NCBI GenBank assembly: GCA_947174155.1
Contig: CAMWHX010000058.1
Location: 1 to 6,531 of the forward strand
Reading direction: 5' to 3'
DNA length: 6,531 nt
DNA from: an uncultured Porphyromonadaceae bacterium
GTDB taxonomy: Bacteria; Bacteroidota; Bacteroidia; Bacteroidales; Muribaculaceae
Below, piece after piece: positions 1-6,531 of this stretch (within the stretch, counting starts at the first letter, position 1; every line of letters begins with the position of its first letter). The notes beneath the pieces were generated by a model. That model did not search any database and was not told where the DNA came from. It was given only the letters and a program-made list of their open reading frames with translations. A program made the position numbers and the translations under genes.

Positions 1-1226
1 ACCATGACCCAGAAGGGGGAGAGACCTTCATGGAGACAAAGCCACGCAGCAGGGAGGGTGAGGATCTTTATCGAGTTGGTGACTACGGTATACACTCGGA
101 TATTGCCTATGGCGGCATTGGCCGCGGAGAGATTGGAGGTGGTCATGTCTGTAAGGGCCGAGATAAGAAGTGCGGAGCAGAAAAGTCCCGTATACTCGGG
201 AACCCGTCCCCGCCCGAGCCAGATAGTGAGTATATCTTCCATCTGACAGCATACCGGCACTACAAACATCGTCATCAGGAGAAATGATATCTTACAAGAG
301 CTTTCTGCCAGCATCAGCATTCTCCCTCTGTCCCTGGCTCCCTCGGCCTTCACGATCTGGGGATTTATGGCGGTGGTAAGCGACGTGGCCAGCACACTAA
401 TCTGTGCAGACACCTGAATGGCAAGACCGTAGGCGGCATTGATGACGGTAGAGTAGAAATGATTGAATATAATCTGCACACCCTGGTTGCGTGCCGCCAC
501 ACATCCGGTGCCATATACTGTCCATCCCATAAATGACATCATATCCCGCGTCTGCTTCCACCTGAAGTCTCTCAGCGAGAATACGCGACACTCTTCATAG
601 CGTCGGCAATATGCGAAATAGCATATGAAGTTGACTGCCGTAAGCGATCCGGTCATCACCGCGTACCAGGTCAGACGTCCTGAGGCTATCCATATGAGCG
701 AAAGGGCAATGGGTATCTTCAAAAGGGTATCTACGACCTGCACTGCCGATGAGAAGACGATATTCTCACGGGCTATCAGTACGGCCAGATAGGGGGTGGA
801 GAGGAGGTTGAAGACCAGAGATTCGACCGCAATATAGTAGACGGTCAGAGCCGTGGAGCGCTGCTGTGGGGGTATCCTGAAGAGTCCGGTGTCGAAGAGC
901 CACGGGCCGATGGCAGCCAATATCGCACATAGCGCTACGGTGATGACTATCTGTGTGATAAGGCTGTTGTTAAACAAGGAACGCAGCATATCGGCATCCT
1001 GCCGTCCGTGGTAGAACGACAGGAATCGCTGTATGCTGCGTGCGAGGTTTGACTGTATGAAGGCCAGCATCGAGAGGACCGCTCCGACGAGTGTATATAT
1101 ACCATAGTCATCGGCACCCAGGTATCTCAACACCAGTGAGGAGGTGTAGAGGGTGATGAGCACCGTCAGGCCTGTGCGCAGATACTGCGCGGCGGTGTTG
1201 ACTATGACTCGTGTGGCGGGCCTCAT
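1..1226 (-). CDS. wzx: Wzx-type oligosaccharide flippase (MATE/MOP superfamily), 3' end beyond window
   Basis: This is an integral inner-membrane protein that probably flips an undecaprenyl-linked oligosaccharide repeat unit from the cytoplasm to the periplasm. Translating the minus strand from the ATG at 1224-1226 gives 408 uninterrupted codons to the left edge, with no stop or frameshift. The N-terminus has the pattern of Bacteroidota polysaccharide flippases: a first membrane helix at about 18-35 followed by YLGADDYGIYTLVGAV (35-50). More hydrophobic segments lie near 88-110, 128-150, 160-181, 187-207, 312-328 and 346-363. Family-like stretches are MGWTVYGTG (233-241), NQGVQIIFNHFY (247-258), INAAYGLAIQVSAQ (262-275) and INPQIVKAEG (287-296). 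Related proteins usually have about 480-510 residues, so roughly 70-100 are missing. The gene starts 24 bases after the stop of the secreted propeller gene. AAAGGA lies only 2 bases before the ATG, too close for a normal Shine-Dalgarno site. A multidrug MATE exporter is less likely given the gene neighbours. Confidence 0.9.
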   Translation of the reverse strand, partial: MRPATRVIVNTAAQYLRTGLTVLITLYTSSLVLRYLGADDYGIYTLVGAVLSMLAFIQSNLARSIQRFLSFYHGRQDADMLRSLFNNSLITQIVITVALCAILAAIGPWLFDTGLFRIPPQQRSTALTVYYIAVESLVFNLLSTPYLAVLIARENIVFSSAVQVVDTLLKIPIALSLIWIASGRLTWYAVMTGSLTAVNFICYFAYCRRYEECRVFSLRDFRWKQTRDMMSFMGWTVYGTGCVAARNQGVQIIFNHFYSTVINAAYGLAIQVSAQISVLATSLTTAINPQIVKAEGARDRGRMLMLAESSCKISFLLMTMFVVPVCCQMEDILTIWLGRGRVPEYTGLFCSALLISALTDMTTSNLSAANAAIGNIRVYTVVTNSIKILTLPAAWLCLHEGLSPFWVM

Positions 1227-1250
1227 AATCCTTTAAGTCGAGGCCTGACG

Positions 1251-4136
1251 TTATCTTAGGAGAGTGATAGTCTCCAAAATATTGTTGTCGCTGTCGACCA
1301 CATGATATGCTCCTCCGGGCATGTTGAGTTCGGAGGGACGCCACTGGAGCGCTCCGGCTTTTGCCGCCGGCAGTTCGGCCACTCTGCTACCCTCTGAATT
1401 AATCAGGTAGAGCTGCACACCGGTGGGGACTCCGGAGAGTGTCACATATCCTGCATATCCAGGCTCGATACGACTCGGCACGGCGTGCACGTGTTCGGGT
1501 GTCGGGGTGTCCATACTGTCGGCGGGTGTAAACTCGTAGAGTCCGGTTCCGCAGGAGATCAGGATAGAGTTATTGTCGTAGTTCCACCCCAGTCCGTATA
1601 TGTAGTTGTCTCCAAGGGGGGAATTCTCTGCCGTGAAGTGACCGAGGAGATTCTCGGCTGTCTCATCGAGCCAATAGATACCGTTGACCGTTCCGATCCA
1701 GATACGTCCGAAGGCATCTGTCTTCATTGTGGTCACATACAGCTCATTAAGCGGGGTGATTCCTACGGCATTGGGATTGTCACCTTTCAGCTCTGCGCGG
1801 TGTATGGCCGGAGTGCCGTCAGGCATCAGGTCATTACGGCGGAACCAGTAGAGACCGTTGGGCGTGCCTACCCATATGCGACCGTCGGGTGTGTCAGTGA
1901 CGAGCGTCACCTTGGAGGAGGGGATGATGTGGCCGTGATAGTCCTTGATCATCTCGACGGTCATGATCTCGTCGTCAGATCTGTCATCAAGAGTCCCCTT
2001 GTGGTCATACATATAGACCGTCGGGGGGAAGGTATTGCTCTTGTTGGGGGTCGACACTACGATAGTTGAGTTGGCATCCGATTTCAAGGGTATGGCAAAT
2101 GTGCGGTCCCAGCTTACCCAGCCGTCGATATCGATATATTTCATCGGATGGGCGGCATAGTCCCCTGCTGTCTTCACAGCAAGGCGGTCCTCAGCGGGCC
2201 AGTAATAGAGTCGGGTGGCAAAATCGTTTTTGGCAGCTCGTGTGTAGAGCCAGTAGCCGGCCCAGAGGGTACCTTGATTGTCAAACGCCGGCCGGCTCAG
2301 CGGCACGATGGTATTCCATGTCTCAGCAGGGAAGGCCTCGACATATGACTTGAACTGACGCAGGTCTCCGTCATGGGCGTCCCCGTTAACCAGAGGACGG
2401 GAGAAATTGAGCAGTGCGTCCGGGTCTGAGAGGTCCTGACGGATTAGTCCATAACGACGCGACCACGTATAAACGTGATTGGGGTTCATCGGGTCTATGG
2501 CCAGTCCGGAGGGATTTGTGGCCACGGAGTTGCCGTAGCTGACATTGACTGTGGATCGGTGAGCGAAATATGAGAGCTCGGGGCTGAGAAGATTGGTGCT
2601 GTAGGAGGTCCATTTGCCGTCACGCAGGGCACATAGGGCGTCTGCGCTCTCAAGCGTGCGTATGGTGTTGACGTCGATACCGGCATTGCGCACCATCATG
2701 CCGTAGTCGGGATGCCACTCCATATCGTCTCCGGCAAATACCGTCGGAGCGTTGGGGAGGATACGGGCAGTCTGCTCACCCCAGGTCTTGGCGGTGGGAT
2801 TGTAGGTAATGCTGTAGAATCCGCGGAAGGGTTGATAGCTCCAGAAGTGTGTCAGGTCGTAGGAAGACTTCATGCGGTAGCGGTGGAGATCCTCGCTGTT
2901 CATTATCACACCGGTGGTGATAGTGCCCGAGGGGAGGGCAGGATAAGTGATTGCGCTGTAAGGGGTGGACTTCCAGGCTTTCTTGGTGTAATCATACGCC
3001 ACACCTTCGGTCTTCATCAGGAAGCCGACGTTAAGACCGTCAAACATATAGCCCTCACGGGTGAGATGTGCCACACCGTCAGCTGTGTTTTCTATGCACA
3101 TGGTCAGCCCCTTGTTGAAGACACTGATGGTGTTATGGCGCAATGTGCGCCATATGCCGTCAGGCATACGCACCACTGACCACAGATAATATGATGAAGT
3201 GGCGGAAGCCTCGGACGTAGATGTGCCGTTGCTTTGGCGGCGGTATTCGGATAGCAGGTAGAAGGCTCCTCCCTCGATACCGTCTACCGGATATATGGCG
3301 AAGGGTAGGGGCACCCTCCCCTGCTCGTAGATATCCCAGGCAGCCTTGGTGTAATTGCCGTTGGCATCCTTGACACCGGTGATATCATCGGGGAAGGAGT
3401 TCTCGTCGACTGTAAGGGGGGAGAACTCTTCGATTGATTTCGGGAAGTCTCCCCGGTCCTCGAGCTCATAGAGATTCTTGCCGTCGGAGAGGATCCAATA
3501 TCCGGCCACGCGGTTGAAATCCTGCACCTTGGAGTATGTGCGCATATAGTCCGTGATAGCTCCGTCAGTAGGATCGAGTGCATAGACACCGCAGTCGGTG
3601 GAGATGTAGACTAATCCACGCTGAAGGTCGAAGGATATGCTGTGCGGCTCATGACCGGTCGGCAGGAGCATCCCGGTCAGGCCGTCGCTGTGAGCAGCCT
3701 TGCCGTTGTCCCACAGTATATCGACGGTAGCATCGTCGTTGACGACGACCAGATATCCTTCACGGGAGTTGTAGTTGGCTTTGATGACATTTCGGGGCTC
3801 TATACCGTAGATATCTGCATAGTGCTTCGCTTCCTGATCATCACCGAGGGTCGTGTCGAGACGCCACAGGGTGTAATGAGGAACGTCAAAGGGAGTATTG
3901 GCGCTGTTTTTCAGCAGGGGAGATTCGGCTGCCCAGTAATACACGTAGCGTGGGCCGGCCAGCACCTTGGCCACGTGGGTGGTGTGAAGTGTGGTCTGGC
4001 TGGCATAGTCGAATGAAGGATAATGTTTCCAGGCTCCGCGAGCCGGGGGTGTCTCCTCGGCAATCGCTGCCGAAGCTGTCAGCGCTCCCGTCGACAGGAG
4101 CCCCGATACAAGGCATATGATGGTTTTATTGAGCAT
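1251..4136 (-). CDS. Secreted PorZ-like beta-propeller protein with a T9SS-type C-terminal domain
   Basis: This 961-residue exported protein is probably a multi-propeller surface protein related to PorZ. I chose the ATG at 4134-4136. The frame stays open to a TTG at 4196, but only the ATG puts a classic signal peptide at the N-terminus: MLNK, a hydrophobic core, then ASAAIA-EE, with cleavage after about residue 23 or 26. GAWKHYPSF (34-42) and the YNSREGYLVVVNDDATVDIL stretch (122-141) resemble the PorZ N-terminal propeller. Two-component-regulator-type propeller blades follow near the end: DGRIWVGTPNGLYWF (751-765), FGRIWIGTVNGIYWLD (809-824) and ISCGTGLYEF (860-869). The last ~80 residues (883-961) form a beta-rich tail, PSRIEPGYAGYVTLSGV (887-903) onward, laid out like the PorZ/T9SS C-terminal domain, with PSR where PNP is usual. 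P. gingivalis PorZ is shorter, about 780 residues. The family call rests on remembered patterns, not a search. A stand-alone carbohydrate-binding propeller is the main alternative. Confidence 0.9.
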   Translation of the reverse strand: MLNKTIICLVSGLLSTGALTASAAIAEETPPARGAWKHYPSFDYASQTTLHTTHVAKVLAGPRYVYYWAAESPLLKNSANTPFDVPHYTLWRLDTTLGDDQEAKHYADIYGIEPRNVIKANYNSREGYLVVVNDDATVDILWDNGKAAHSDGLTGMLLPTGHEPHSISFDLQRGLVYISTDCGVYALDPTDGAITDYMRTYSKVQDFNRVAGYWILSDGKNLYELEDRGDFPKSIEEFSPLTVDENSFPDDITGVKDANGNYTKAAWDIYEQGRVPLPFAIYPVDGIEGGAFYLLSEYRRQSNGTSTSEASATSSYYLWSVVRMPDGIWRTLRHNTISVFNKGLTMCIENTADGVAHLTREGYMFDGLNVGFLMKTEGVAYDYTKKAWKSTPYSAITYPALPSGTITTGVIMNSEDLHRYRMKSSYDLTHFWSYQPFRGFYSITYNPTAKTWGEQTARILPNAPTVFAGDDMEWHPDYGMMVRNAGIDVNTIRTLESADALCALRDGKWTSYSTNLLSPELSYFAHRSTVNVSYGNSVATNPSGLAIDPMNPNHVYTWSRRYGLIRQDLSDPDALLNFSRPLVNGDAHDGDLRQFKSYVEAFPAETWNTIVPLSRPAFDNQGTLWAGYWLYTRAAKNDFATRLYYWPAEDRLAVKTAGDYAAHPMKYIDIDGWVSWDRTFAIPLKSDANSTIVVSTPNKSNTFPPTVYMYDHKGTLDDRSDDEIMTVEMIKDYHGHIIPSSKVTLVTDTPDGRIWVGTPNGLYWFRRNDLMPDGTPAIHRAELKGDNPNAVGITPLNELYVTTMKTDAFGRIWIGTVNGIYWLDETAENLLGHFTAENSPLGDNYIYGLGWNYDNNSILISCGTGLYEFTPADSMDTPTPEHVHAVPSRIEPGYAGYVTLSGVPTGVQLYLINSEGSRVAELPAAKAGALQWRPSELNMPGGAYHVVDSDNNILETITLLR

Positions 4137-4210
4137 GATGTACAGGAGATTAAGTATGGAGATTGAAGTGAGGGATATGAGTGAAGAGCTACACAACGGT
4201 GTTAAGAAGC

Positions 4211-4228
4211 TCTGCCTGTCCAGGCAGA
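4211..4228 (-). terminator. Inverted repeat, possible weak terminator or processing hairpin after the epimerase gene
   Basis: TCTGCCTG and CAGGCAGA are perfect inverted 8-base arms separated by 2 bases. As RNA they would form a 7-bp stem with a 4-base loop. The hairpin starts 4 bases beyond the epimerase stop on the minus strand. It is followed by GCTTCTTAAC rather than a clean run of U, so it is at best a weak intrinsic terminator. It could partly uncouple the propeller gene from the genes upstream, or protect the 3' end of the epimerase message. The repeat is plainly visible; its function is inferred. Confidence 0.4.
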
Positions 4229-4232
4229 AATA

Positions 4233-5309
4233 TTATAATCCGTTGTAGTCGCGATACCACTTTGCAAACAGGCCGACCCCCTCAGGGAGCTCAACTTGGG
4301 CGCGATACCCCATATTCTCTTCCAGCTTGCGGGTATCGGCATATGTGGTGTAGACGTCTCCGGGTTGCATGGGTAGCATCTCCATGACAGCCTTGCGACC
4401 CAGTGCATCCTCGAGGGTATGGATGAAGTCCATCAGCTGCATAGGATGGCCGCATCCGATATTGTAGACCTCCGACGGAATCTCACCTGTCGGAGCGGAG
4501 TCAATGACACGGACCACTCCGGCCACAATATCCTCGATATATGTGAAGTCGCGAGAGAGATTACCGTTGTTGAAGACCTTGATCGGTTTCCCCGACATTA
4601 TGGCGTCTGAGAAGAGCATCGGAGCCATATCGGGTCTTCCCCAGGGACCGTAGACGGTGAAGAATCGCAGACCGGTCGCCGGCACACCGTAGAGCTTGCT
4701 GTATACGTTGGCCATGAGTTCGTTGCTCTTTTTGGTGGCAGCGTAGAGCGACACGGGATTGTCTACACGGTCCTCCTCGGCGAAGGGTGTCTTCTCGTTG
4801 CCGCCGTAGACGGAGCTGGAGGAGGCATAGACGAAGTGCCTCACCGGGTTGTGGCGTGCGCACTCGAGGAGTGTGACGAATCCGACAACGTTACTCTCCA
4901 CGTAGGCCATGGGATTTTCGATGGAGTATCTCACACCGGCCTGAGCCGCGAGATTCATGACCGCGTCAAACTTCTCTTCGGCGAATAGCCGCTCCATGGC
5001 TGTGGCATCGCATATGTCGAGGCGGCGGAACGATAGAGCGGGATAGAGGGTACTCGTCAGCGGAGTGTCGTAGGGGATATCGGCATATTCCACCTCGTCG
5101 CGCATCGTGCCGGCACAAGGCTTGGCGACACATTTCGGTGTCTCCGGGTCAATGGTGAATCCCATGCGCTCCAGACGTGCGATTTTAAGACGGGGATCGT
5201 AGTAGTTGTTGAGGTTATCGATACCGATCACTTCATCCCCGCGCGATACGAGGACCTCACAGAGTCGGCTCCCGATAAAACCGGCAGCGCCGGTGACAAG
5301 TACTTTCAT
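4233..5309 (-). CDS. NAD-dependent UDP-glucuronate 4-epimerase-like sugar-nucleotide epimerase
   Basis: This 358-residue cytoplasmic short-chain dehydrogenase/reductase probably interconverts UDP-glucuronate and UDP-galacturonate through a bound NAD, providing an acidic sugar donor for the polysaccharide. The Rossmann motif GAAGFIG is at 7-13 with the ribose-binding acidic D31. AAQAGVRYSIENP lies at 121-133, the active-site serine region YASSSSVYG at 161-169, and the catalytic YxxxK at Y189/K193. RFFTVYGPWGRPDMAP (215-230) and RDFTYIEDI (253-261) are typical of the UDP-GlcA 4-epimerase branch (CapI/LpsL-like) rather than plain GalE. The protein is about 20 residues longer than classic members because of a segment around 52-92, which I recall as common in Bacteroidota homologues. 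It starts 11 bases after the phosphatase stop, with only GAGAA as a ribosome-site candidate, so the two genes are probably co-transcribed. The exact sugar substrate (GlcA or an N-acetylated sugar) cannot be fixed from sequence alone. Confidence 0.93.
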   Translation of the reverse strand: MKVLVTGAAGFIGSRLCEVLVSRGDEVIGIDNLNNYYDPRLKIARLERMGFTIDPETPKCVAKPCAGTMRDEVEYADIPYDTPLTSTLYPALSFRRLDICDATAMERLFAEEKFDAVMNLAAQAGVRYSIENPMAYVESNVVGFVTLLECARHNPVRHFVYASSSSVYGGNEKTPFAEEDRVDNPVSLYAATKKSNELMANVYSKLYGVPATGLRFFTVYGPWGRPDMAPMLFSDAIMSGKPIKVFNNGNLSRDFTYIEDIVAGVVRVIDSAPTGEIPSEVYNIGCGHPMQLMDFIHTLEDALGRKAVMEMLPMQPGDVYTTYADTRKLEENMGYRAQVELPEGVGLFAKWYRDYNGL

Positions 5310-5320
5310 TTCTCTGACGA

Positions 5321-6046
5321 TTAAATGTCCGAATTGCGTGCCAGCATACCGAGCTGGGTATTGATGTCTCGTCGTGAGGGCGCGCGGTCAGCCAGCGTCT
5401 GAAGAGCTGCCAGACGGTGCACGTCGCTGCCGATGACCTCGGCATATCCCTGCTTCAGGAGCCACTCGGCACGTTTGCGTGCCGTCTCGCCATATCCTCC
5501 CGCCAGGGAGAGATAGTTGAGCTGGAAGTGCACCCCGCGTTCACGCAGGCGGTGGTAGTCATCATCGTTCATGTAGCGATAGCGCTCCGGATGAGCGAGC
5601 AGGGGGAAGTAGCCGGCATGAAATATGCGGTCTATTATGTCATCCATCCCCATCGGGGGGTTGAAGTAGGAGGTCTCGACGAGTAGATGATCCTTCTTCG
5701 GCCCGATCGGCAGGAGATCCTTCTTCTCCAGACGCTCCTCAAAGAGGGCGTCCATCATGTTTTCGGCTCCTAATTCGAGTTCGACATTCCCCTTCCATTT
5801 GGCTTGGAGCTGGTCGAAGAGGCGACGGAGCACGTCGGGGGAATTTGGGAAGTCCTCCATGATGTGAGGGGTCAGCCATACCTTGCGGACCCCGTGCTCA
5901 TCCATGAAGCGGAGCACATCGAGAGCGTCATCCATATTGCGGATACCGTCGTCTACCCCGGGAAGTATATGCGAATGCCAGTCGGTCATGCCCTGGAGCA
6001 TTCCCGACTTGGCAAGTGAGTCTACGTGTTTCTTAAAAGGCCACAT
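5321..6046 (-). CDS. PHP-family protein-tyrosine phosphatase (CpsB/CapC/YwqE type)
   Basis: This 241-residue metal-dependent phosphatase probably removes phosphate from the C-terminal tyrosines of the Wzc-type kinase encoded just upstream, resetting the polysaccharide export cycle. It is not the low-molecular-weight Wzb type. PHP motifs are in order: DWHSHILPGVDDG (22-34, metal ligands H24 and H26), TPHIM (59-63, H61), GAE (93-95, E95), VETSYFNPP (123-131, E124), AHPERY (151-156, H152) and GSDVHR (206-211, D208 and H210). All expected metal-binding positions look intact, and the length is normal for the family. The N-terminus (MWPFKK, then a short linker into the first motif) resembles other Bacteroidota members and supports the ATG at 6044-6046. 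The kinase gene ends 66 bases upstream and the epimerase starts 11 bases downstream. The leader directly before the ATG is rich in AC and has no Shine-Dalgarno sequence. Confidence 0.94.
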   Translation of the reverse strand: MWPFKKHVDSLAKSGMLQGMTDWHSHILPGVDDGIRNMDDALDVLRFMDEHGVRKVWLTPHIMEDFPNSPDVLRRLFDQLQAKWKGNVELELGAENMMDALFEERLEKKDLLPIGPKKDHLLVETSYFNPPMGMDDIIDRIFHAGYFPLLAHPERYRYMNDDDYHRLRERGVHFQLNYLSLAGGYGETARKRAEWLLKQGYAEVIGSDVHRLAALQTLADRAPSRRDINTQLGMLARNSDI

Positions 6047-6052
6047 ATTCAG

Positions 6053-6075
6053 CGTGTGTAGTGTGAGTGTGTGTA
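6053..6075. repeat. Short GT/AC-rich low-complexity tract in the kinase-phosphatase spacer
   Basis: The plus strand is almost entirely alternating G and T here, with single A interruptions; the minus-strand transcript therefore reads as an AC-rich leader ending a few bases before the phosphatase ATG. It is an imperfect dinucleotide repeat. It may keep the start region unstructured for a ribosome that does not use a Shine-Dalgarno site, or it may have no function. It is not a clean tandem repeat, so length-based phase variation is unlikely. Confidence 0.5.
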
Positions 6076-6087
6076 TTTAAGTTACCA

Positions 6088-6112
6088 CCCCTCGCGGGGC
6101 GTCGTCTGACGC
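6088..6112 (-). other. Two adjacent small hairpins just after the kinase stop codon
   Basis: GCGTC and GACGC (6099-6103 and 6108-6112) can pair as a 5-bp stem with a 4-base loop. Directly beside it, CCCC and GGGG (6088-6091 and 6096-6099) can pair around TCGC; the two stems share base 6099, so they would compete at that position. They lie immediately downstream of the kinase stop on the minus strand. TGGTAACTTAAAT follows, which is not a U-run, so a standard intrinsic terminator is doubtful. They could act as an mRNA stability or attenuation element between kinase and phosphatase. Confidence 0.3.
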
Positions 6113-6531
6113 TCAGGAGGAGTAATAGTCGCCGGAGGCGTAGTAGTTGCCCGTCTTGCTGTGGATCACTCCGTTGAGCATGACGGTGATGCCATTGTAT
6201 TTCTTGGCCTGACTGAACTTCTCGATGATCGGCACCAGACGTCGGTCTGCAAGTCCGGCACGCAGGATGAAGACGGTGCGTCCGGCATATTGTCCGATTA
6301 GCTGGGCGTCGACCACAATGTCGGAGGGGGGACAGTCTACCAGCACATAGTCGTATTCCTTTTTCGCCTCCTCCAGGAAGTCGGCAAAGGCTTTGGTATC
6401 AAGCAGCTCCGAGGGGTTTGGCGGGCGGTGTCCCACACCGAGCACTTCCATCGAGGGATACTCCTTGTGGGGGACGGTCAGCTTACGCCAATCCTTGGAG
6501 GGGTCGTTGAGATAATCGCTGAGTCCTCGTG
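6113..6531 (-). CDS. wzc: C-terminal part of a Wzc-type bacterial tyrosine autokinase, 5' end beyond window
   Basis: This is the cytoplasmic kinase end of an inner-membrane polysaccharide co-polymerase, which controls chain length and export by cycles of tyrosine autophosphorylation. The open frame reaches the right edge; 138 complete codons are visible, and the in-frame ATG at 6449-6451 is internal, not the start. Visible residues begin RGLSDYLND, the segment that normally follows the Walker A loops. VLGVGHRPPNPSELL (29-43) is a BY-kinase hallmark, and YDYVLVDCPPSD (59-70) holds the Walker B pattern, three hydrophobic residues then D65-x-x-P. The tail NYYASGDYYSS carries four tyrosines (129, 130, 135, 136), the expected autophosphorylation cluster, here short. 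The transmembrane and periplasmic Wzz-like parts and Walker A and A' lie outside the window. The PHP phosphatase encoded next is its likely partner. A MinD/ParA-type ATPase is excluded by the RPPNPSELL motif and tyrosine tail. Confidence 0.93.
   Translation of the reverse strand, partial: RGLSDYLNDPSKDWRKLTVPHKEYPSMEVLGVGHRPPNPSELLDTKAFADFLEEAKKEYDYVLVDCPPSDIVVDAQLIGQYAGRTVFILRAGLADRRLVPIIEKFSQAKKYNGITVMLNGVIHSKTGNYYASGDYYSS

Noticed and set aside
1..1226. Possible frameshifted or broken flippase, since short frames crowd this region
   Set aside because: Reading the minus strand from 1226 gives 408 codons without a stop, with family patterns throughout; the gene simply runs off the left edge.
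1842..1892. Tandem DNA duplication with 1665-1712, because both encode G-R-I-W-x-G-T-x-N-G-x-Y-W
   Set aside because: The resemblance is at protein level between propeller blades; the DNA has diverged, so it is not a recent nucleotide repeat.
1485..2069. A 194-codon plus-strand open frame, and similar plus-strand frames at 2712-3179 and 3642-4016
   Set aside because: They lie wholly antisense to the secreted propeller gene, have no recognisable motifs and no neighbours on their strand, and are the kind of open frames that arise opposite a long GC-rich gene.
4137..4210. A Bacteroidota-type promoter (TTTG near -33, TAnnTTTG near -7) ahead of the secreted protein gene
   Set aside because: Only loose partial matches such as TTG followed by TATCCCTC are present; not enough to call.
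6053..6075. Phase-variable simple repeat or invertible promoter
   Set aside because: The GT tract is short and interrupted, and I see no flanking inverted repeats or recombinase gene that would mark a Bacteroides-type invertible promoter.
6113..6451. A separate small 112-residue protein starting at the ATG at 6451
   Set aside because: The frame is open upstream to the window edge and encodes the matching BY-kinase segment, so the ATG is internal to a larger kinase gene.

Overview
The window looks like part of a surface-polysaccharide (capsule/exopolysaccharide) gene cluster from a member of the Bacteroidales. It is fairly GC-rich by eye, which would suit a Muribaculaceae-like gut bacterium, but the family assignment is an inference. 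The evidence is the protein families present, the weak or absent Shine-Dalgarno sequences before the starts, and a secreted protein that resembles the PorZ component of the Bacteroidota type IX secretion system (T9SS).

All five genes lie on the minus strand and are closely packed, so transcription runs from the right edge to the left. In that order they are: (1) the 3' end of a Wzc-type tyrosine autokinase (6113-6531, cut by the right edge); (2) a PHP-family tyrosine phosphatase of the CpsB/CapC/YwqE type (5321-6046); (3) a UDP-glucuronate 4-epimerase-like enzyme (4233-5309); (4) a 961-residue secreted beta-propeller protein that looks PorZ-like (1251-4136); and (5) a Wzx-type oligosaccharide flippase (1-1226, cut by the left edge). 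The spacers are short: 66, 11, 96 and 24 bases. The 66- and 96-base spacers contain inverted repeats, and the 66-base spacer also has a GT-rich tract. No stretch over 100 bases lacks a gene. I see no RNA gene, mobile element or CRISPR array.

The kinase and phosphatase would form the phosphorylation switch that controls chain length and export in Wzx/Wzy-dependent pathways. The epimerase would supply UDP-galacturonate (or a related uronic acid donor), and the flippase would move the lipid-linked repeat unit across the inner membrane. The unexpected member is the PorZ-like protein. In Porphyromonas gingivalis PorZ belongs to the T9SS attachment complex and handles the anionic LPS that is attached to secreted cargo. 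Its presence here, between sugar-nucleotide and flippase genes, suggests a link between this polysaccharide and T9SS cargo anchoring, or a repurposed surface glycan-binding protein. That link is a hypothesis.
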